Shown in pieces: positions 30,835 through 41,735 of a DNA stretch of 64,000 nt. Each line of letters opens with the position of its first letter. Position 1 is the first letter of the stretch. The notes under the pieces were generated by a model. It worked only from the letters and a program-made list of their open reading frames with translations, was not told the DNA's origin and did no database searches. The translations under genes and the position numbers were made by a program. The stretch is from Ephydatia muelleri (taxonomy: Eukaryota; Porifera; Demospongiae; Spongillida; Spongillidae), in NCBI GenBank assembly GCA_013339895.1, contig JABACO010000014.1:1403046-1467045 (forward strand), read 5' to 3'.

Positions 30835-30866
30835 CTCCAGGTTTTATATGCATATAAAACCAGGAG
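30835..30866. repeat. Short palindrome with TATA-like core in RT-A
   Basis: GGTTTTATATGCATATAAAACC (30840-30861) is a perfect 22-bp palindrome, extended by CTCC/GGAG on either side of an A/A mismatch. The core TTTTATATGCATATAAAA reads as a TATA-like box on both strands. Conserved exactly in RT-A copy 3 (63475-63496). Confidence 0.85.
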
Positions 30867-30878
30867 CTAAGTTGAGCG

Positions 30879-30952
30879 TATCTCCAGCATCTCCTCCACT
30901 CAACCGACACAACCATGGTTGTGTCGGTTGAGTGGAGGAGATGCTGGAGATA
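30879..30952. repeat. Perfect 74-bp palindrome in RT-A
   Basis: Perfect dyad symmetry with no spacer, centre at 30915/30916 (CAACCATGGTTG). It lies 13 bp from the smaller palindrome. The same 74 bp is present without change at 63514-63587. It sits between the N-terminal and zinc-finger segments of the element. As RNA it would form a 37-bp hairpin; as DNA a cruciform. Confidence 0.95.
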
Positions 30953-31012
30953 TGTTTAGCTGAGAAAGGGTGTCCAGCACAGTAGGAAATTGGTGAGGAG
31001 TGGTGGGGGGGC

Positions 31013-31582
31013 TCATTCTCCTGACAGGAGGACCATCCACTTGTGGTGATGTAGAGCTTGTCTGTGGTGGTGGCTATAGCAATGTTGTGGGGTCATTAGC
31101 AATGACTGTAGTTGTGCTGAAGGTAGTTGTGGTAGAGGCTGTTGGGTTGGTGAAAAGAGCTGCAGTGATGTGGATGGTGATGTCTGCAGCTGCAAAGTTA
31201 GAGGCATTACTGGCAGCTGCTGAGGATAAACAGGTAGGAGCGTGTTATTTGCCCCCTCCAACATATGAAACGATGAAATAGATGCTGATTTTGATGTCAT
31301 CTGCGTTGAAATCTGAGATGAGAATATTTGTGGTGGTGATAGCTGTGAAGATGATTGAGGTGATGCAGGTGATAGTGGCAAAAGTTGCACCTTGGATTGT
31401 GTGGACGCCTTAGTGGTACTGTTACGGGCACACCCAAGAATGATGCCGCTACTGAAGCCACTGAAAGTGATTAAATAGTTGACAACTTGACGACAATGGT
31501 TATGGAGGACTCTGCGGAGGAGGAGTAAGACCCGTCGATTTAGACGAAATAGTTTGTTGAGGCGGCTGAGGCTGGGGTTCAT
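31013..31582 (-). CDS. RT-A N-terminal Pro/Ser/Gln-rich region
   Basis: A 189-codon frame beginning MNPSLSRLNKLFRLNRRV, then low-complexity Ser/Gln/Pro/Leu-rich sequence with His clusters (YSHHHRQALHHHK). It is repeated in copy 3 (63591-63935 and beyond). No domain recognised. It could be an ORF1-like RNA-binding protein or an N-terminal extension of the RT protein. The opposite strand is also open, so confidence is moderate. Confidence 0.4.
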   Translation of the reverse strand: MNPSLSRLNKLFRLNRRVLLLLRRVLHNHCRQVVNYLITFSGFSSGIILGCARNSTTKASTQSKVQLLPLSPASPQSSSQLSPPQIFSSQISTQMTSKSASISSFHMLEGANNTLLPVYPQQLPVMPLTLQLQTSPSTSLQLFSPTQQPLPQLPSAQLQSLLMTPQHCYSHHHRQALHHHKWMVLLSGE

Positions 31583-31619
31583 GTTGCACTAGCTGTAATT
31601 GAGATGGTTGCAGTGATGT

Positions 31620-31925
31620 ACGCTGTGTATTAGAACCTGTACATCGCAGATCATATTTGGTGCAGACCCCCACGGGCCAGTTGAGGAGGAACAGATCACA
31701 CCCATAGAAATCCCCCCAGTCAAGGATGCTGCTGTGGTCTCAACTGAGAACCAACCTTCTGAACCTGAAGGGATGGAACCTCTAGCACAGGCACCACCCA
31801 GGAGCCCTATCATGAAATGCTCTCAAACTGGAACAGCTATAAGACCTCCTCTTCGATTCTAAAGGGGGAGATGTAGTGACTATATTAACCCTTGTCTGTT
31901 AGCGTGCCTCGTGTCATTTATTATA
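31620..31925 (+). mobile_element. Gypsy-like LTR retrotransposon fossil, 3' fragment
   Basis: Plus-strand tail of a pol-like frame ending PIMKCSQTGTAIRPPLRF and a stop, directly followed by a purine tract (AAAGGGGGAGA) and TGTAGTGACTATATT, the usual order of pol end, polypurine tract and 3' LTR start in gypsy elements. Only the end of pol and a short piece of LTR remain, so it is a broken fossil. It abuts RT-A on one side and NNMT-unit DNA on the other. Confidence 0.6.
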
Positions 31926-33330
31926 ATATCGTAATATTATTATTTATTAACATTCAAACAATTACAGCTAAACCAGAAATTCAGTACTATAAAGCCTCAG
32001 TCAGTACCGTCAGGCCTTCATACGAAGAGCCCCTTCCCTCGTGCGCTCCTGGACAATGTATACTATAAAAAAAAACGGGGTGAACATCACTCCTCCCTCG
32101 AAATTTCACTCCTATTTTTTCAGTGAAGAGCACTCTACGTGGAGTGCTGTTCACTGCACTGTGAAGACTGCGCACTGTTTTAATTGATAAAAGTGAAATA
32201 ATTTTTTATTGGGTGCGATTATTTCGTAATGTATATGAAATTAATAAATAAACAAGAGTACACACAGCAACCATGTGCACAAACACACAGCAACCATGTG
32301 CACAAACACACAGCAACCATGTGCACAAACACACAGCAACCATGTGCACAGACAACAAAGATAGCAGACTTGTAGTTAATATTGAACTGCAGCTTCTAAA
32401 AAAGCAATGCAGCTTCAGGGTGAACTGTATCTTCAAATAAGATTGTCTTCCTGCCAAGTAATTTTGAACATCACACCTCTTGTTGTGTCAGTGGACGGAG
32501 TCCTGGGTCAAGAAGCAAATTTTATTGTGAAACACCTTGCTGAGAAACTTGCCCACAAGTAGGAAAAATTCAACAGTGAAGCACTAGGATGGATGAGAGC
32601 ACGACTTTCATTTGCAATCCTCAGAGCAATAAACCTCTGTCTGATTGCTGCATATTGAAAATACATTAAATTGACAACGGGCTATTACCGTCATTTATAT
32701 ATTCAAACACATATACCTATACATCTGTTCAATACTTGATGTACATGTTACAGGTAGCAATGGTGCGCATTTACCCCAGAGTCAATTAAAAAATTAAAAA
32801 ACTCGAAAAACTCATTAATAATTTCAATAACACATCTCCCAGTTGTGTCACAGGCAAGCAATACACCTCTGTGTTTAGACTCTGATTTTTATTTCTCAGG
32901 GCGCACCTGTATATTTGGCCTTGTAAAGGTGGAAGAAATGCTCATGCACACAACCCCATTTCGTACCTTATGACACATGTGGTGGCAATGCTTTCCCAGA
33001 AGAAATACTATTACACCTTCTACAACCCACAAAGAATGCAAATTCAAGGAAGTGATCGATAAGCAATGTTAAATTACCTACCCACAAATCAGAGCAGCAC
33101 TTTGAACATTTACATAGCTACATGTATATAGGTGCTCTTCTGAGATTGCATAATATAACTGAGTGTTCTCTTCCACTTTCTTCAAGTTTAGTGCTTGCAC
33201 ATGCCTGTGTGTATTGTTTCTTGCAATGCGCGACACTTTGAGCCTACTTCAGAGTTGTTTCACAGATTTCGAAGAGATCAGTACACAGCTTTGTTGAGGA
33301 ATGGAATTTCACCATCTGAAACATAAAATT
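31926..33330 (+). repeat. NNMT-unit remnants without the gene
   Basis: 31940-32040 matches the DNA upstream of an NNMT gene (AACAATTACAGCTAAACCAG; compare 55345-55430). 32820-33330 matches the downstream part (GTGTCACAGGCAAGCAATAC, GTGCTTGCACATGCC, CTACTTCAGAG). Between them, where the methyltransferase should be, is unrelated DNA, including a minisatellite. The repeat parts are more diverged than in other units, so this is probably the oldest unit. Confidence 0.7.
32262..32352. repeat. 23-bp minisatellite, about 4 units
   Basis: CAGCAACCATGTGCACAAACACA repeated about four times with a 23-bp period, nearly perfect, ending in a diverged unit. Confidence 0.9.
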
Positions 33331-33369
33331 CTACAATGACGCTATAATTAAGCCGTTTGATTGCTCAGA

Positions 33370-34900
33370 ATACAATGTATCAGCATAAATGATGAGAATA
33401 ATCAACCTACCAAGAAGTGAGAGGTTTAAAAAGAGATGGACCATGTTGCTGGGTATAATTCCAGGCCCTACTGAGCCAAAAAGAAACATTTATACTTTCC
33501 TCAGTCCTATCATTGAAGATCTCCTATTACTGTGGAATGGAGTACACATGGAATCATGTGGGAAAATTTTCAAAGAAGCTTTGATAGGGGTAATATGTGA
33601 TATGCCAGCACTGAGAAAGATCTATCAATTTTTAGGTCACAAGGCTGATTTAGTATGTTCGCGTTGCATGTTTATGGCTGAAAGGGATACTACAATGAAA
33701 GGTGCATCTAGAGAAACGAGTTAGTACACACCTGTTGCAGCACAAAGTAGAACTCATGCTCAAGTGTTAGATTAGGCAAAGGAATATCAGGTTCGTTATA
33801 TTGAGCTAGTTCACTTATCATACTTTGGTATGGTTAGAATGTTAATAACAGATCCCATGCACATATTTCTTCTTGGAATGGTTCAGAATGAAGTTAAACT
33901 ATGCCTGAAAAGCATTCCTGATAACAACTTACTGAATTTTATGGACGCATAAAAAGTATTAGGATGCCTTATGACTTTTGGCAGATTGCCAACAAGCATC
34001 AAAGATGCAGATGGGCTTTCAGGTAACAGTCCAACAAATGAAAAAAATTTTCATGTGTTTATGCAAGGCCATGTTTTGTTGGTTTGATATCAGATATAGT
34101 ATTTGTGTCCCTGTGTCTGCTATGTGATATTGTAGTATACATATGTAAACCGATTTTAAGTTAAACAGATGCAGTGAAATTGTATAGGTTGATACTAAAG
34201 TCATCGTATAATATGATGTGATATTCCCAACAACAGAAGAAACATTGAATCACAATTAATGGCCACAATTTTGAAGCTGCTTTGTCCATCTGGCTGTGAA
34301 TTACCAGTTTTGACAGCAGACACCTGATGCACTGAAAGCTGTCATATCAGCAAATGCAGAAGCTGATACTTATTCAATATATCCTTACAGCAATCTTACC
34401 ATTCAGAAGACTAGGATTATAATGTAAAATTGACAGGAGTGAAGCTGACAATTGGCCAGTAGAATTCCATCACCCAAGTAAAAGCCATATGTGATGGTGG
34501 ATGAACAAGTTCATGGACAGCTTCTGGAGTTTTGCAAAAACATATTATGAGAAGAATTAATTTACATAAACCCTAGAATTGACGAATGCGAGTGTTGTAC
34601 AGTAGATGGACAAACTTACTCCTCTGACTATAATTCCACAGACAGGGGCTCTGCAGTCAAAGAATACTTTGAACTACGACCCCATCAAATAGTTTTTCAA
34701 ACTATTCATTACTTCTAAAACTGACGGTACAAAGAATGAAGTGTGTGAAACTTTGCATGCATATGTTACATGATGCCTTTAAAGACACCTGAAACTGGAC
34801 TATGCATGGCATTTTATGAGCAAGATAGAGTTACAAGCCCTTGCATCAGCTAGAAGAACTGAACAGTTCTTCCTATTATGATATTGAGCTTCCAAAATAG
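33370..34900 (+). mobile_element. EnSpm/CACTA-type transposase fossil
   Basis: The frame at 33389-33724 encodes NLPRSERFKKRWTMLLGIIP-GPTEPKRNIYTFLSPIIEDL and later ICDMPALRKIYQFLGHKADL-VCSRC, matching the core of the tnp2/Transposase_21 family (NLPRxxRFKxEN...IPGPxEPK...D(I/M)PAxRKxxGFxGH). Further matches are YFGMVRMLITDPMHIFLLG near 33810-33880 and NRRNIESQLMATILKLLCPS near 34235-34300. Stops interrupt it (for example near 33773 and 33950), so it is a DNA-transposon pseudogene. CACTA ends were not found. Confidence 0.75.
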
Positions 34901-35763
34901 AATGATCAGTGAGTTATTTTAGTGTGATCTCATAACATTTGTGGGTGCTGTTAATAGGCAATAATTAAATCAAGAGCATGCATGATTTTCCAGTTGCGCT
35001 AAATCTTGTGTGCTTTTTATACTAGTCTTATTTTGAGCAACTTTGATGTTCATTGCTACTTGCTGAAATGTATTTATATGCTCCTTCAATTTGCTTCATA
35101 TTCTGGCTCTTGCATTTCAAGGTAATGATTTTAGAGGTCCTCGATTGACTCAGACATCAATTGGAAGGTCTGGCTGCTGACCAAACATAAGAAAGAAAAG
35201 ATTATGCTTTGTTGCCTCTTGCCTTGATGTGTTATAGGCAAACACAATGAATCAATGTAATAACTCCTTTTTTTCTTTTTTGATAAATATATTCAGCCAA
35301 CATGTTTTGCAAAGTTTGATTGTAGCGTTCATCAAGACCATTTGCAAACACATTAAAGTTTGACAAATTAATGTCATCATATGCCCAAATATTTTCAACA
35401 CAGTATATATTGCAAAGTACGTATGTACTAAATTTAAGCCCCCTATGAAAACAATGGCAACTTTTTAAATGACTATTATATATGTATCTCCAGAACCATA
35501 TACAAGCTGGCACTTTTCACTCAAGTCACACAACAATTTGTTTACTAAAGTATGTCCTGATTTTGTCTTTTTACCTCAGGCTTCATTCAGTACTAATGAT
35601 GTTTGATCAGTAACCTGGTTCAGGGGCTTAGTAAGGTCACGCATGCTCAACGAAATATAGTTATGAGTCACCCATTCATACAATAATTACTGAAAAGTAA
35701 CATCTATGCACAAATACAATTCTGTTTAGTTTAAAATTTGCTCTTTCTATTGCTCAGCAGCAG
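34901..35763. other. No recognisable gene
   Basis: AT-rich. A minus-strand frame of 93 codons (35232-35513) has no recognisable features. Nothing else supported. Confidence 0.4.
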
Positions 35764-36012
35764 TCACATGGCAACCAGACTGATAAAAGTCACATGATAC
35801 CCTCCAAAGTGATGTTCAAATGGCATTGAGGAGTGCCTGTGTATACAATAGCACATATTAACAAACCCTACCCTGCTATTGACAGGCACATCACATGATC
35901 TTCATGGCAACCAGTCTCGTCCAAGTCACATGATTCCCTCCATGGCCACCTTTGATGATGTACAAGGGTAAACAGCCATCAGGAGTGCCGGTGTGCAAAA
36001 ATGAAACCCCAC
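35764..36012. repeat. Tandem duplication, two units of about 130 bp
   Basis: Two diverged units share CACATG(G)CAACCAG, AAGTCACATGATxCCCTCCA, AGGAGTGCC(T/G)GTGT and CTGCTATTGAC/AGCTATTGAC. Each contains CACATGA words. No function evident. Confidence 0.7.
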
Positions 36013-36189
36013 CAGCTATTGACTCACCTGAGTTGGCTTCCATTGCTCCAAGGAGACCTTCAAACATGCAGCTCAGCATTCACAGGAAGTGTTGCAGCAG
36101 GTAGCTACATATGTGGCCTTAGTTCATGGAGAGGAAAACCCTCTTGCTGTGGATCTTTTGAAGCAATCTGCTGCAAAACAAGAAATCTG

Positions 36190-37019
36190 TGAAGGCAATT
36201 GTGTATGCAAGTTAGTTCAATATAGGAAGCAGAAGTGGCGAAATGCACAGTAACTGTGAAAAGAGGGTACTCTGAAAAAGAAGGGCCCTTTGACAAGACA
36301 CTTGACAATGCTATGCAATCATTTGGTGTACGACAGCAGTATTTTGGGGGGGGGGGGGGGGGGGGGGGAGGCAGTTATTGGCAACCATGTACACAAGGCA
36401 TTAAAGATAAAGTGTTCATGTGCTATGCATGTGTATGTGACTAATTCATGCAACTTAAACATTTACTGGTACCTAACATCCAGACTCTGTGCACATCTAT
36501 ATCAAAGATGGCACAAGAGAAACTGCCCCACTGATCTGGAGAGGTAGCCGGTCAAGTGTCAAAGTTCATCACCACACTCTCCTTAAATAGAAAATGTCAC
36601 ATATATATGTGATCAGAACTTCATTGATGCAGCACACACTAGACCAGGTAGGGAAACAAACGTTCAGTGTACATGTAGGGTTCACTATATGCTTCATTTC
36701 AACTAAATAGGCTATTCAAGAGTTCATGGCCTTTTTCCGGGACACATATCCTGAGGCAACAGTCCCAATTAAAATGCACCTATTGGAGACCATACTCTGC
36801 AGTGGTCAAATACTAACCATGTTGGCTTTGGCCTCCTAGGTGAACAGGGAGCCGAGTCAATCCATGCCAAATTTAATCGACTTGGCAAGCTTGGCATTTG
36901 CTCCTATCAAAGACCGCATGCAGAACTTGATGTGCATAGTGAAAGAACACTTGCTAAGTATTGAGCCACAATTGGTAGCTGCCATCCCCCCTCCAGCCAA
37001 GAATACTATAGCTATGTAA
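36190..37019 (+). pseudogene. RAG1-like (N-RAG-TP-like) element, C-terminal part
   Basis: Decayed exons on the plus strand in family order: FDKTLDNAMQSFGVRQQYFG (about 36288-36350), a G-run, then VIGNHVHKALK; TLCTSISKMAQEKLP near 36487; EFMAFFRDTYPEATVPIKMH near 36724; HVGFGLLGEQGAESIHAKFN near 36825; then LAFAPIKDRMQNLMCIVKEHL and a stop at 37019. At least two frameshifts (near 36790 and 36890), intron-like gaps and a long G-run within coding sequence show it is dead. It complements the N-terminal copy at 19313-20492 but is a different insertion. Confidence 0.72.
36343..36368. repeat. Poly-G run inside the RAG1-like fossil
   Basis: About 26 G interrupted only at its end, lying between QQYFG and the VIGNHVHK segment. 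In relatives the intervening peptide is short and Gly-rich, so slippage probably grew a run of GGN codons. Confidence 0.9.
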
Positions 37020-37579
37020 TTCATGCAGTTCAAGCTCAATCTATATACACATTAACATGAAGTCAAATGTAAAACCAAACTTCATTGCGCCCACCCCCAA
37101 AAGATACAAAAATGGTGGATTTCCAAAGGCTTGAAAACTACTTCAGAAAATTCGTTACCGTTAAACTATACGAAGAAATGACAGTACATTCAACTAACTT
37201 TACCGTGGTGATTATGGTATGTTCCATCTCAGTCACCGAGCGTCGTTATCGTTATTTGAACACACGCGGTCGGTGTTCACCGTGCGTAAGTCAATAGCTG
37301 TCGAAGAACCTGAGCCGACAGTTCGCAACGCCAGGCCACGTGGTTTATGCCTACAATAAAGGTCAGAGGTGTTTGTCACTGCTAGTATGGCTTTTAGGTG
37401 TTGATTACGTTTCATGTACCTCGTGCACAGCTGGTTCTAAAGGACATCGGTTGCTAGGTTCGTTGCTATGGGGCGACGCAACCACTTCAATATTTTGGGG
37501 CGTAGGGCCTAGTTTCCACGCGTTCAATGAGAGCAAACCGCCGTGAACGTCTAACATTTACGTTCATTTTCGTCGCGCG

Positions 37580-37591
37580 TGCGCATGCGCA
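37580..37591. promoter_or_regulatory. NRF1-type site in CpG-rich promoter-like DNA (right arm)
   Basis: TGCGCATGCGCA, identical to 8352-8363. CACGTGA words occur near 37670 and 37720. On the plus strand an exon-like segment about 330-500 bp downstream ends at a good donor (GGTCAATTGGGG|GTGAGT, 38088), but its frame differs between the arms by single-base indels, so any host gene is broken in at least one arm. Confidence 0.45.
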
Positions 37592-38222
37592 GAACGTACC
37601 CTGTGCGCGATTGCCGTTCCCAGTCCACCACGGGGGATTCAATTATTAACGGGTACACCAACCAAAATCACGTGAATCGCGGGGACAGCAATAAATTTTA
37701 ATAACCTACTACAAACAGTCACGTGATGAACCTACAAAGAGCAGATCCACCCACAGTACTCTGCCACTCCCAAACAAGAGACAGCGCATCGCAGCGCTCT
37801 ACCTTCAGAACACGTAGCAACTGAAACGAGCGCCATCATGAAAACAACGCGTGTTTTCCTGTGTCGCCGTTAGAGAAACTTTACCACTCCGATTTAAACC
37901 TGATAGCCGTCATACATTAGTCCATCGTGCGATCGTACCTCGTCGCATACATGCAGGGTGTGTCAAGCTGCGTTAATAACAAACCAGTGCGCTTCCATAA
38001 GAGAACACGTCTGATCAGATATTCCACGAGGAGGGCGATTCATTTCGGATCGAACTACATGATGGTGGTGCCTCACGGTCAATTGGGGGTGAGTACTAAC
38101 TCACACGTACACAAGAGACCACACTAACGCAAAGTACTACATGTACAGTGTTAGCGGCGCGTATAGCCACGTACTGCTTTCAAGAGCATGTAACTGGGGT
38201 AATGCCTATTATCATCTTATAA

Positions 38223-38223
<1 letters not shown>

Positions 38224-38258
<35 letters not shown>

Positions 38259-39171
38259 TGTGTTGTGTGTAGTATGTTGTGTGTTGATGTGTCTACATGA
38301 TCCTTTTGAAATCAACTACTACAGTAGTTATGGTATCATTTTCTAAGCTAATCATTCCTTCCAAATAACTCCAGGCAATCATTAAACTGTCAACATTTAG
38401 TGGAGAGCGTTCAGTGTAATCTTTAGAAGACTTTAGTTCAGCAATTCAGTACTGTTTCTTGTGTCCTTACCTTCATGCATTCAGATTCTTTATTCTATCT
38501 GTCTTACTCCAGACACTAAACTGTCAGCATTCTGTTCTATCTCTAACTCCAATCTTTAGAGTTTTATAAGTTCCAAACCCTTGTTTGTTCATCACAAGTA
38601 AATGTAGGGTGACTTTTCACGGTATGCACATGTGTCCGTGTAGAGATGTTGTGTGTGCATGTGTATCGTGTGTATGACTTCATGAGCAAACAGTGCATGA
38701 GTGCTTCTATTAGAATATAATTGAGGAATGCAGGTACTGTTTCTTGTAAGCGTTTCAGCCATGCCTTTACTTCTTCCTTCTAACCCGGGACACTAAGATG
38801 TCAGCATTCAGTGAAGAGCATTAAGTCTTTGTGCACAAGTAGTTGCTAACTTTTTGGCCTCATATTATGTGTAAAGTAGTTAGAGCTATTTGCTCTTTTG
38901 TGCTATGAAGAGATTGCCTGTACATTTGCACATGTGTGAACATGTGTGTAAAGGATCGTGTGAGCTTCTTTCAAATTAAACAGTCCAGTGAGTGTCTTGT
39001 TGCCTTGCCTTCATTGCCTGTATTGTTTCCCAATAACCACCAGATGTTCAGACACAGTGTGTGAGTTTGTAGTTTGTGTGTGTGTGTTTGTGTGTGTGTG
39101 TTATAGCTTGTGTATGTGTGTGTGTGTGTGTTATAGCTTGTGTATGTGTGTGTGTGTGTTATAGCTTGTGT

Positions 39172-39205
<34 letters not shown>

Positions 39206-39780
39206 GATTGTGTATGGTTTATTTCAATTTAACAGTCCAGTGACTTTTTCTTGTTGCCTTGTTTTCATTGCCTTCAGATCTCTTAATACTTCCCAATACC
39301 TACCAGACACTAAATGTCAGCATTCCGTGACGAACAGAAGTCCAATCTTTGAAGGTGTTAGTACAAAACCTTTGTCATTTTGCTCGCTGGGTTTCAATAT
39401 TGCCATATGACTTTCTATTCTTATGTCTGGGTGAGTAGGATTATGTATGTGTGTGTTGTAATGAGAAGTGTTTTTGTGTGTTGTGTGTGTGTGTGTATGT
39501 GTAGGGTTGTGTGTGTGTGTGTTTGTGTGTGTTAGCTTGTGTGTGATTATGTGTGTGTGTTAACTTTTGTGTGCGTGCGTGTTTGTGTTTGTGCATGTGT
39601 GTGTGAGCTTGTGTGTGATTGTTGTGTGTGTGAGTGTGTGTGTGTGAGCGCTTGTGCGTTTGTGAGTGTGTGTGTGTTTGTGTGTGTTAGCTTGTGTCTG
39701 TGTAATGTGTATGTGTGTTAGCTTGTGTGATTGTGTGTGTGTGTGTATGTGTGATTTCTTTCTGTTTAACAATCCAGTGA
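38224..39780. repeat. TG-rich microsatellites and tandem cassettes (right arm)
   Basis: Mirror of 6170-7715: (TG)n at 38224-38260, 39075-39210 and 39475-39760, with CTAAACTGTCAGCATTC-type cassettes between them. Cys/Val-rich frames (CVCVCV) are repeat artefacts. Confidence 0.85.
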
Positions 39781-40272
39781 CTTTTTCTTGTTGTCCTGTC
39801 TTCATTGCCTTCAGATCTTTTGATACTTCCCAAACCAGCAGTCACTACCATGTCAGCATATAAAGATAAACACTCAGTGTTGAATACCAAATCTTTGAAA
39901 GTGGTAGTATGAAATCCTTGTTAATCTTTTCCTTCACTGCGTTCGATTTTTTTTTGAGTTAACATGCATGCCGTACTTGTATCCATTCAGTTACATGTTA
40001 ATGGGTGATCTGCTTATGTAGATGTGTGTAATTTCATTCAGCACCCAAGTATGTGGTTTGTAGGCATCAGACTTGTGCTGCTGTGGAATCAGTGACATGT
40101 ACAGTGTGCAAATCCTTTTAGATGTGCATATGCTATTGCATCACTTAGGCCTCTTCTTCTTTGTATTTAACACACCTTTCTTGTCTCTGTATGTTAGTGT
40201 ACATTAGCATAGAATGCAGTTACGTATTAACCATATTGCATACATGTACATACATAAGGAAATTATCCTATG

Positions 40273-41368
40273 TTAAGTTGTAGTCCATAATTGTCGATGA
40301 GTTACTGATGACGTAGCACGCTGAATCATTGCTGGGTCCAGTGCACTCATTTCTTGTGCTATAACAACCTGCAGTTGGTCAACAGTCTTTAGGTTGTGTG
40401 CATAGACCTTTTCCTTGAGATAACCCCAGAGCCAAAGTCCATTGGTGTCAGGTCAGGGCTGCGTGCTGGCCATTCTAATCGACCCCCTCGTCCAATCCAC
40501 TTAGTGCCAAAAGTTTCGTTCAGCCAATCTCTCACCCCTCTTAGGTAGTGCGCTGGTGCCCCATCTTGCTGATAGTGCATGTGAGGAACATCATCTTCAA
40601 ATAAAACTTCGAAAATTGGCCACACAACTTCTTTTAGCATGTAAAGATATTTCTCTCCTGTGACAGTTCCCCCAGGTGGTAAAGAAGTATGGTCCAATTA
40701 ATTGGTCCTTGAAGAGACCGGCCCACACCATAATGCCCTTCTTCTGGTAGGGCTTGTCCATTGAGATATGGGGATTGGTCATGGCCCATGTGATGGCATT
40801 ACGTCTATTGACATGCCCGTTTAAGTGAAATATTGCCTCATCTGTCCATATAGTACCTGGTCAGGAAAACTAGGGTTTTGTCGTACTTTCTCTAACCAAA
40901 AGCTCTGCCCACTCGATCCTAAGTGCAGGATCATCCTCCTTCAGCTCTTGCACCAGTGAAGCTCTGTATCCATGCATCCCTAAGTCCTTCTTTAAAATTC
41001 GTTGGATGCTTGACCTTGTCACTCCAGGGTTTTGTGCCTGGAGTCGTCTAATTGAGGTAGTGGGGGTTGCTGCCATTGTATTTCCAATGGTGGCAATGTT
41101 TGCAGGAGTGCAGTACAGTTTTCTTCCTCCCACAGTTACACTTCCATCTGTTTTCAACAGATCCATGTTCTAAAAACTTTGCAACGACTTTTAGTACTGT
41201 TGATGGTACTAGGGTCCTGTTAGTTGGATACAGCACCTTGAATTGCCTTACTGTTTCACTTGCATGACCGCCATTTTTAAGATGCAACTGCACAATTGAC
41301 ACCTGCGCATTCGTAAGCCTTGCTAGACACATTTCAAACTCGCAATTTTGACTTATTGAGCTTGCCAT
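40273..41368 (-). pseudogene. Mariner-like (DD41D) transposase, right-arm copy
   Basis: Mirror of 4585-5683. It reads MASSISQNCEFEMCLARLTN and retains SPDLTPMDF. It has Arg where the left copy has a stop (KWIGRGGRLEW), lacks one Lys codon after NAQ, and carries its own 2-base insertion near 41113. Frame changes shared with the left copy show that the transposase was already dead when the arms were duplicated. Confidence 0.88.
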
Positions 41369-41575
41369 TTATACTTTTATAGTTCTGCACATCTGCAATT
41401 CCATTGGTTGGTAATCCTTGCAACTCTATTGGCTAGAATATTAATTAGACGATTTTGACCAATGGAAATAGACTTTTGCAAAGTGATCCTTTCATGCATA
41501 AATTCATGTTTGCCTTATGTGCTAAACTGGACAGCCAACTCCATATCTCGTTGAACTCGGTGCCCGGTAGGTGAT

Positions 41576-41660
41576 GGAAAGGTGGCAGAGTTGGTTAATG
41601 CGGTTGTCTTGAAAACAGCAGCCATTAAAGTGGTTCGTGAGTTCGAATCTCACCCTTTCC
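41576..41660 (+). tRNA. trnS: tRNA-Ser(UGA), organelle-like, right-arm copy
   Basis: Same as 4293-4377 in the opposite orientation: perfect GGAAAGG/CCTTTCC acceptor, UGA anticodon, long variable arm, GTTCGAATC T-loop. Two bases upstream of the trnD-like gene. Confidence 0.75.
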
Positions 41661-41662
41661 CT

Positions 41663-41735
41663 GAGATTATAGTTTAATCAGGTAGAATAGTCGGTTGTCA
41701 TCCGATTAATACGGGTTCAAATCCCGTGTAACTGC
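41663..41735 (+). tRNA. trnD: trnD(GUC)-like, degenerate, right-arm copy
   Basis: GUC anticodon, good T-arm and anticodon arm, weak acceptor stem (GAGATTA against TAACTGC). The same defect appears in the left copy, so decay preceded duplication. Confidence 0.6.

Larger units (their letters stand above)
27768..31600 (-). mobile_element. RT family A retroelement, copy 2 (most complete)
   Basis: Minus strand, about 3.8 kb, decayed. From 5' to 3': a Pro/Ser/Gln-rich N-terminal region (31582-31013), a pair of palindromes (30835-30952), a C2HC zinc-finger region (30760-30464), a KARPAF...WLKLFLLPK linker, RT segments 30032-29545 (GPSGLRIQHVLDA, DIRPIAVGD, LGVACPHG), RT palm 29544-28666 with GVQQGD and YMDD, a Cys/His plus endonuclease-like part (28605-28225) and a conserved C-terminal block (28185-27925). 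There is no LTR. Both the domain order and the 5' truncation seen in the related family B support a LINE-like element. Several frame breaks are present. Confidence 0.85.

Noticed and set aside
31000-31281. Val-rich plus-strand frame opposite the RT-A N-terminal region (also 63635-63916)
   Set aside because: Shadow of the low-complexity minus-strand region; composition follows its complement.
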